59,103 nucleotides of DNA from Maribellus maritimus (lineage in GTDB: Bacteria; Bacteroidota; Bacteroidia; Bacteroidales; Prolixibacteraceae). Under the pieces are notes generated by a model. That model did not search any database and was not told the origin of the DNA. It saw nothing but the letters and a program-made list of their open reading frames with translations. Positions within the stretch are counted from its first letter, which is position 1; each line of letters starts with the position of its first letter. Shown here piece after piece: positions 55,043-59,103 of the stretch. Both the position numbers and the translations under genes were made by a program. The stretch lies in contig NZ_JAIKLE010000041.1 of the NCBI RefSeq assembly GCF_022267315.1, forward strand, positions 1-59,103, read 5' to 3'.

Positions 55043-55971
55043 AACCTCTATCGTCAGTCGAAATATTTGGAAACTGGGCAACATTACTTTTAGCTACAAA
55101 TAGCAACGGAGATATCGATTATTCAAAATTATCAGATGAAATAGACATACTTATTTCATCACATCCAAACGGAATATACTCCAACGGAACGGCTGGTGAA
55201 TTTTACTCACAAACCGAGGAAGAGTTTTTAAAAACAAGCGAATTACTGGCAACAAAGTGCGAAAAGGCAGGTATTCCATTTCAAATAGGTGTAAGCCACA
55301 TGAGCCCGCAAATTTCATTCGAAAGGCTTAAAATGATAAAATATCTGCAACCAGGGGCAGTTCAGGTTATTTTGCCCGACTGGTTTCCCCCAACACTCCA
55401 GGAATGCACCATATTTTTGAAAAAAATGGCCGAAGAAGCGGGAAATATCAGCCTGGTACTGTACAATCCACCTCACGCAAAGAAAAAATTACAGCCGGCA
55501 GAATGGGCCATCTTAAAAAAGCAGGTTCCGTCTTTAATGGGAGTAAAGATTTTCGATTATAATTCTGACAAACTTTGGTATGAATCCGTAAGAGAGAACA
55601 GTGAGGGACTTTCGGTATTTATCCCGGGACATAATCTGGCAACCGGAATTAAACTTGGCGCACAAGGAGCATATTCAAATGTAGCATGTCTGAATCCGTT
55701 CGCTGCACAAAAATGGTTCAATCAAATGCAAAGTGATATGAATTCCGCACTGGAACTGGAAAAACGAATCAAACAATTTATGAATGAATTGATTGAACCT
55801 TTCATCACCAAACAGTTTTTCCCGAACCACGCCTGCGATCGGTTTATGGCAACGGTTGGCGGATGGGCGGATGTCGGTGCAAATTTACGCTGGCCCTACA
55901 AGTCCATCCCCGAAGAATTGGCCGAACCTGTGCGTAGAAAAGCGCTCGAAATCATCCCCGAATTCTTTTAG
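55039..55971 (+). CDS. DHDPS/NAL-family aldolase, second lyase of the locus
   Basis: A 310-residue TIM-barrel aldolase. Its ATG overlaps the sialidase stop (ATGA at 55039-55042). Family marks are SNGTAGEFYS (48-57; GTAGE instead of the usual GTTGE), catalytic Tyr142 in VLYNPP and Schiff-base Lys170 in MGVKIFDYN. The YNPP form is more like dihydrodipicolinate synthase or keto-deoxy-acid aldolases than the YYYHIPS form of the NanA at 44631. It may be a second sialate lyase for another sialic acid type, or an aldolase for another 2-keto acid. The exact reaction is not decidable by eye. Confidence 0.85.
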   Translation: MKPLSSVEIFGNWATLLLATNSNGDIDYSKLSDEIDILISSHPNGIYSNGTAGEFYSQTEEEFLKTSELLATKCEKAGIPFQIGVSHMSPQISFERLKMIKYLQPGAVQVILPDWFPPTLQECTIFLKKMAEEAGNISLVLYNPPHAKKKLQPAEWAILKKQVPSLMGVKIFDYNSDKLWYESVRENSEGLSVFIPGHNLATGIKLGAQGAYSNVACLNPFAAQKWFNQMQSDMNSALELEKRIKQFMNELIEPFITKQFFPNHACDRFMATVGGWADVGANLRWPYKSIPEELAEPVRRKALEIIPEFF

Positions 55972-55995
55972 TACGAATTTGAAATAACAATTAAA

Positions 55996-58620
55996 ATGAA
56001 ATACTTTTTTTCGATCCTTCTCTTTTTTACTATCTCCGCTATTCATGGTAAAAACCACTACCTGAAATTTTCATCGCTTCCGGAACTTCCTCCCAATACA
56101 GGTTATTCCGTTCAGCCCGGCCTAGCCGGATCTTATTCGGGTGTGGATGATGATGTATTAATCGTAGCAGGAGGAGCAAACTTCCCGGAGAAAGTTCCGT
56201 GGGAAGGAGGAGCAAAAGTATATTACAACGAGATTTTTCTTTTACAAAAAAACGGTGATGTATATTCCTGGAGAAAATCGGAGGTAAAACTTCCATTTTC
56301 CGCAGGTTACGGAGGTGCGGTTTCCACTTCGGCAGGATTATTTTGTTTTGGTGGAAACACAAGCAGCGAGTGTATTTCTGAAAGTTGGTTCATCAATTAT
56401 ATTCCTGAAAACGGAACTGTTGAAATAACTTCTGGACCACAACTTCCTGTTCCTTTAACCAATTTTGCATTTGCCAAGGTTGACAATACCATTTTTGTTG
56501 CCGGAGGAATTTCAGAACCGGGCGGAACCTCAAAAAAAATATTTCTTTCGTTGGATATTTCAAACGCAAACTCCAACGAATGGAAATGGGAAAGCCTTCC
56601 TGAGTGGGAAGGACAACCGCGTGCTTTCTCCGTTGCAGTCGCCCAAAGCAACGGTGTTACCAACTGTTTCTATCTCTTTTCAGGAAGAAACGTTAGGCAA
56701 AACGGCGAAGTTGAAATTCTTTATGACGCACATGTCTACAACCCTTCGCTAAAACAATGGTCGCTTATTTCTGAGGGAAAAAACAAAGAATTTCCGGTTA
56801 TGGCCGGAACTGCTTTTCCGGTTGGCGCCAGTACCATTGCTTTTTCGTCAGGTGCCAACGGCGAATTGATGCTAAAACAAATGAACATTGAGAAACATAT
56901 CGCAGAACTTAAAGCTGCAGATAAAAATGAAACGGTTGCAGCTGAGTTAGCAAAGACCCAGCAAAAATTATTAAGTCATCTGGAAAACCATTCGGGCTTT
57001 GGAAACAAAGTTATAGGATTTAACACCCTAACCAACAAAACGTTCGAACTTGCCACGCTCCCTGAAACAGGACAAGTAACAACCACCGCTATTCAGTGGG
57101 GAGATGATTTTATTTTTCCTTCGGGAGAAATCCGTCCGGGAATTCGCACACCAAAAGTCCTTAAAATTCAAGTGGTAAAAGATGCGAAACATTTAAGTTT
57201 GCTCGACATCGTTGTTATCGGACTTTATTTTCTGGTTCTTTCGTGGATGGGCTATTTCTTTTCAAAACGACAAAAAGATACCAACGATTATTTCAAAGGC
57301 GGCGGTCGAATTCCGTGGTGGGCCGCCGGACTAAGCATTTTTGGGACCGCACTCAGCGCCATTACTTTTATGGCCATTCCTGCAAAAACCTTTGCCACCG
57401 ACTGGTCGTATTTTACGCTCAACATGACCATCTTTTTAGTAGCTCCGGTTATTATCCTTCTATTTATTCCATTTTTCAGGAAATTGAATGTAACCACTGC
57501 TTACGAATACCTGGAAAACCGTTTTAATATCACCATCCGTCTAATTGGAAGCCTTTCTTTCATCGTTTATCAGATTGGCAGAATGGGCGTCGTTTTGTTT
57601 CTTCCGTCAATCGCGCTAAATGTCGTTACCGGAATCGATATATTCTTATGCATTGCCCTTATGGGGATTGTGGCGCTTGTTTACACGATGATGGGAGGAA
57701 TAGAAGCTGTTATCTGGACGGATGTGATGCAGGTAATTGTTTTGCTTGGCGGAGCCATCCTTTCATTAGCTCTAATCATTTTTAAAATTGATGGTGGATT
57801 TTCTTCCATTGTGGAAACAGCGGCTGCCAGTCATAAATTTAATGTTTTCGACTTGACACTTTCACTAAAACAACCCACGGTTTGGGTAATGCTTCTGGGA
57901 GGAATTTTTGCAAACATTACTACTTACGGAACCGACCAAACCATGGTACAACGCTACTTAACAACAAAAACGCAAAAAGAAGCCAATCAAAGTGTGTGGA
58001 CCAACGCTATTTTAACAATTCCGGCTACCATTATTTTCTTTTTTGTGGGAACAGCACTTTTTGCTTTTTACAAAACTTTCCCAACAGAATTGAACCCGAC
58101 TTTTTCAAACAACGATGCTATTTTCCCGTGGTACATTGCCTCGCAACTTCCTGCAGGAATTTCGGGACTATTAATTGCCGGGATATTTGCCGCAGCCATG
58201 AGCAGCCTGAGCAGTAGCATGAATTCAGCAGCGACTGCATACTCCTCCGACATTCATTTCCGTTTTGGATGGAGTAGAAATACGAACCCGCTAAAACTGG
58301 CACGGATAGCTACATTCGTCATCGGAATTTCAGGAACCTTATTTGCATTTATGATGGCAACCATGGATATTCAGTCGCTTTGGGACGAATTCCAAAAAGT
58401 ACTGGGACTGGTTATCGGCAGTTTGGGCGGTGTTTTTCTTTTAGGAATTTTATCAAAAAAAGCCAATTCAAAAGGCGTTTTAGTCGGAATTTTCATTAGC
58501 ATAATGATACAGATTCTGGTAGCGACATATCAACCCGTACATCTGATTATGTATTCGGCAACAGGAGTACTGTCATGTTTTGTTATAGGTTGGACAGCCA
58601 GTTGGTTTTTTAAAGAATAA
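55996..58620 (+). CDS. NanM-like mutarotase fused to a sodium:solute symporter
   Basis: An 874-residue fusion. A signal peptide (end AIHG) precedes a periplasmic six-bladed Kelch propeller (about 20-395): VLIVAGGANFPE, GGAVSTSAGLFCFGG, FVAGGISEPGG and FPVMAGTAFPVGASTIAFSSGANG, as in N-acetylneuraminate mutarotase (NanM). From about 402 follow a dozen or more membrane helices of the SSS family (GGRIPWWAAGLSIFGTALSAITF split over GGRIPWWAAGLS and IFGTALSAITF; TYGTDQTMVQRYL; AGIFAAAMSSLSSSMNSAAT, the sodium-site helix). It would convert alpha-sialic acid released by sialidase into the beta anomer, or vice versa, next to the pore that takes it up. It is the last gene of the locus. Confidence 0.93.
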   Translation: MKYFFSILLFFTISAIHGKNHYLKFSSLPELPPNTGYSVQPGLAGSYSGVDDDVLIVAGGANFPEKVPWEGGAKVYYNEIFLLQKNGDVYSWRKSEVKLPFSAGYGGAVSTSAGLFCFGGNTSSECISESWFINYIPENGTVEITSGPQLPVPLTNFAFAKVDNTIFVAGGISEPGGTSKKIFLSLDISNANSNEWKWESLPEWEGQPRAFSVAVAQSNGVTNCFYLFSGRNVRQNGEVEILYDAHVYNPSLKQWSLISEGKNKEFPVMAGTAFPVGASTIAFSSGANGELMLKQMNIEKHIAELKAADKNETVAAELAKTQQKLLSHLENHSGFGNKVIGFNTLTNKTFELATLPETGQVTTTAIQWGDDFIFPSGEIRPGIRTPKVLKIQVVKDAKHLSLLDIVVIGLYFLVLSWMGYFFSKRQKDTNDYFKGGGRIPWWAAGLSIFGTALSAITFMAIPAKTFATDWSYFTLNMTIFLVAPVIILLFIPFFRKLNVTTAYEYLENRFNITIRLIGSLSFIVYQIGRMGVVLFLPSIALNVVTGIDIFLCIALMGIVALVYTMMGGIEAVIWTDVMQVIVLLGGAILSLALIIFKIDGGFSSIVETAAASHKFNVFDLTLSLKQPTVWVMLLGGIFANITTYGTDQTMVQRYLTTKTQKEANQSVWTNAILTIPATIIFFFVGTALFAFYKTFPTELNPTFSNNDAIFPWYIASQLPAGISGLLIAGIFAAAMSSLSSSMNSAATAYSSDIHFRFGWSRNTNPLKLARIATFVIGISGTLFAFMMATMDIQSLWDEFQKVLGLVIGSLGGVFLLGILSKKANSKGVLVGIFISIMIQILVATYQPVHLIMYSATGVLSCFVIGWTASWFFKE

Positions 58621-59103
58621 CAGATTCGTTTATAATGAACTGAAATTTTCCTTTAAATCTTAAAATATTATTTCTTCTTAATCGTCCGAGAAAGAAAATG
58701 AAGTAATATGCCCAAAAGAATACCACACATGAAATTACGGATGACGACCGGCGACAAAATAAGGAAAATTACATTAAATCTATAAATGGTGCCGTTGAAG
58801 ATAGCCAGCTTATTGAATCTTGTGGAAAATTTGATATAATCTATTCCACATTTTCACCGCATCACAAGGCAAATCCCAATTTAGGGTTAAAAAAATTCGT
58901 ATCGTGTTGAATGAGAACCAAAAATCATTTACTTATGAACATCCCTGAAGCAATCAGCAACAGAACAAAGTATAAACAAACCAGCATTTTTGTAGTAATT
59001 GAAATAGCTTATACCATTTTAAATACAAAATGCCGCATTGAAAATTTTTAGATAGTGTTTGTTTCCGGTTATTGACATTATGGTTTCGGGTTGCATTTCT
59101 ATT
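58621..59103. other. Right-edge stretch with a possible gene remnant
   Basis: No complete gene is visible in these 483 bases. An open frame without a start codon lies at 58707-58910 (plus; 67 codons; contains THEITDDDRRQNKENYIKS), bounded by stops. The spacing of DDDRRQ and YIKSINGAV recalls the sugar phosphate isomerase/epimerase family, but this is weak. A second frame with IRIVLNENQKSFTYEHP follows, shifted by one base. A decayed gene is possible. No terminator for the sialic acid operon is obvious. Confidence 0.3.

Overview
The window comes from a Bacteroidota chromosome. SusC/SusD pairs, a hybrid two-component regulator with an AraC output domain, lipoprotein signals ending in a lipobox Cys, promoters of the TAnnTTTG type, AT-rich leaders without Shine-Dalgarno sequences and many sulfatases all point there. 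An environmental, probably marine, member of the Marinilabiliales/Prolixibacteraceae type is my inference from gene content only. No phage, IS element, tRNA, rRNA or CRISPR array was seen.

Layout. (1) 1-19874, minus strand: a polysaccharide utilisation locus (PUL) for a sulfated glycan. In transcription order after the regulator it has SusC, SusD, a clan GH-A hydrolase, a sulfatase, a DUF4185-like propeller protein, a sulfatase, a GH2 beta-galactosidase-type enzyme, and two tandem sulfatases, the last cut by the window edge. The hybrid two-component system (HTCS) regulator lies upstream. Between it and SusC are a 14-bp direct repeat with 22-bp period, a TAnnTTTG promoter element and a possible 34-codon membrane peptide. 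(2) 20275-26103, minus: a compact operon of sulfatase, two nucleoside hydrolases, ribokinase and a GRP-type sugar transporter. It is divergent from a LacI regulator, and two inverted copies of a 10-bp LacI-like site overlap the two promoters. (3) 27415-36283: an orphan TPR histidine kinase, a decayed Gfo/Idh/MocA oxidoreductase, a K+ channel, trpS, ybaK, a stand-alone trpB2 preceded by what looks like a Trp leader peptide and attenuator, a CE15-like esterase and a lipoate ligase. (4) 36443-43730, plus: a predicted alpha/alpha-toroid lipoprotein, then an iron-siderophore module: a TonB receptor broken by a one-base frameshift in an A tract, a PepSY membrane protein and a CysJ-like flavoreductase. 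(5) 43922-58620, plus: a sialic acid locus with a FadR-type GntR regulator and its own operator, sialate lyase, SusC/SusD, a PKD/LamG surface lipoprotein, two GH33 sialidases, a second DHDPS-family lyase and a NanM-Na+/solute symporter fusion.

How it fits together. PUL 1 would bind a sulfated oligosaccharide at the cell surface, import it by SusCD, and desulfate and cleave it in the periplasm, with the HTCS sensing a product. The LacI operon suggests hydrolysis of a (possibly sulfated) riboside and phosphorylation of the released ribose. The sialic acid locus covers release (sialidases), outer-membrane uptake (SusCD), anomer conversion (NanM), inner-membrane transport (SSS) and cleavage (NanA); ManNAc epimerase/kinase genes are not in the window.

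The most notable points are the Trp-codon leader with a 15-bp terminator stem before trpB2, the sulfatase/nucleoside hydrolase/ribokinase operon with paired operators, the HTCS direct repeat with a leader micro-ORF, a near-identical hairpin after the SusCD units of both PULs, and the frameshifted siderophore receptor with a 63-nt hairpin at its start. Functions are assigned by reading motifs; no database search was possible.
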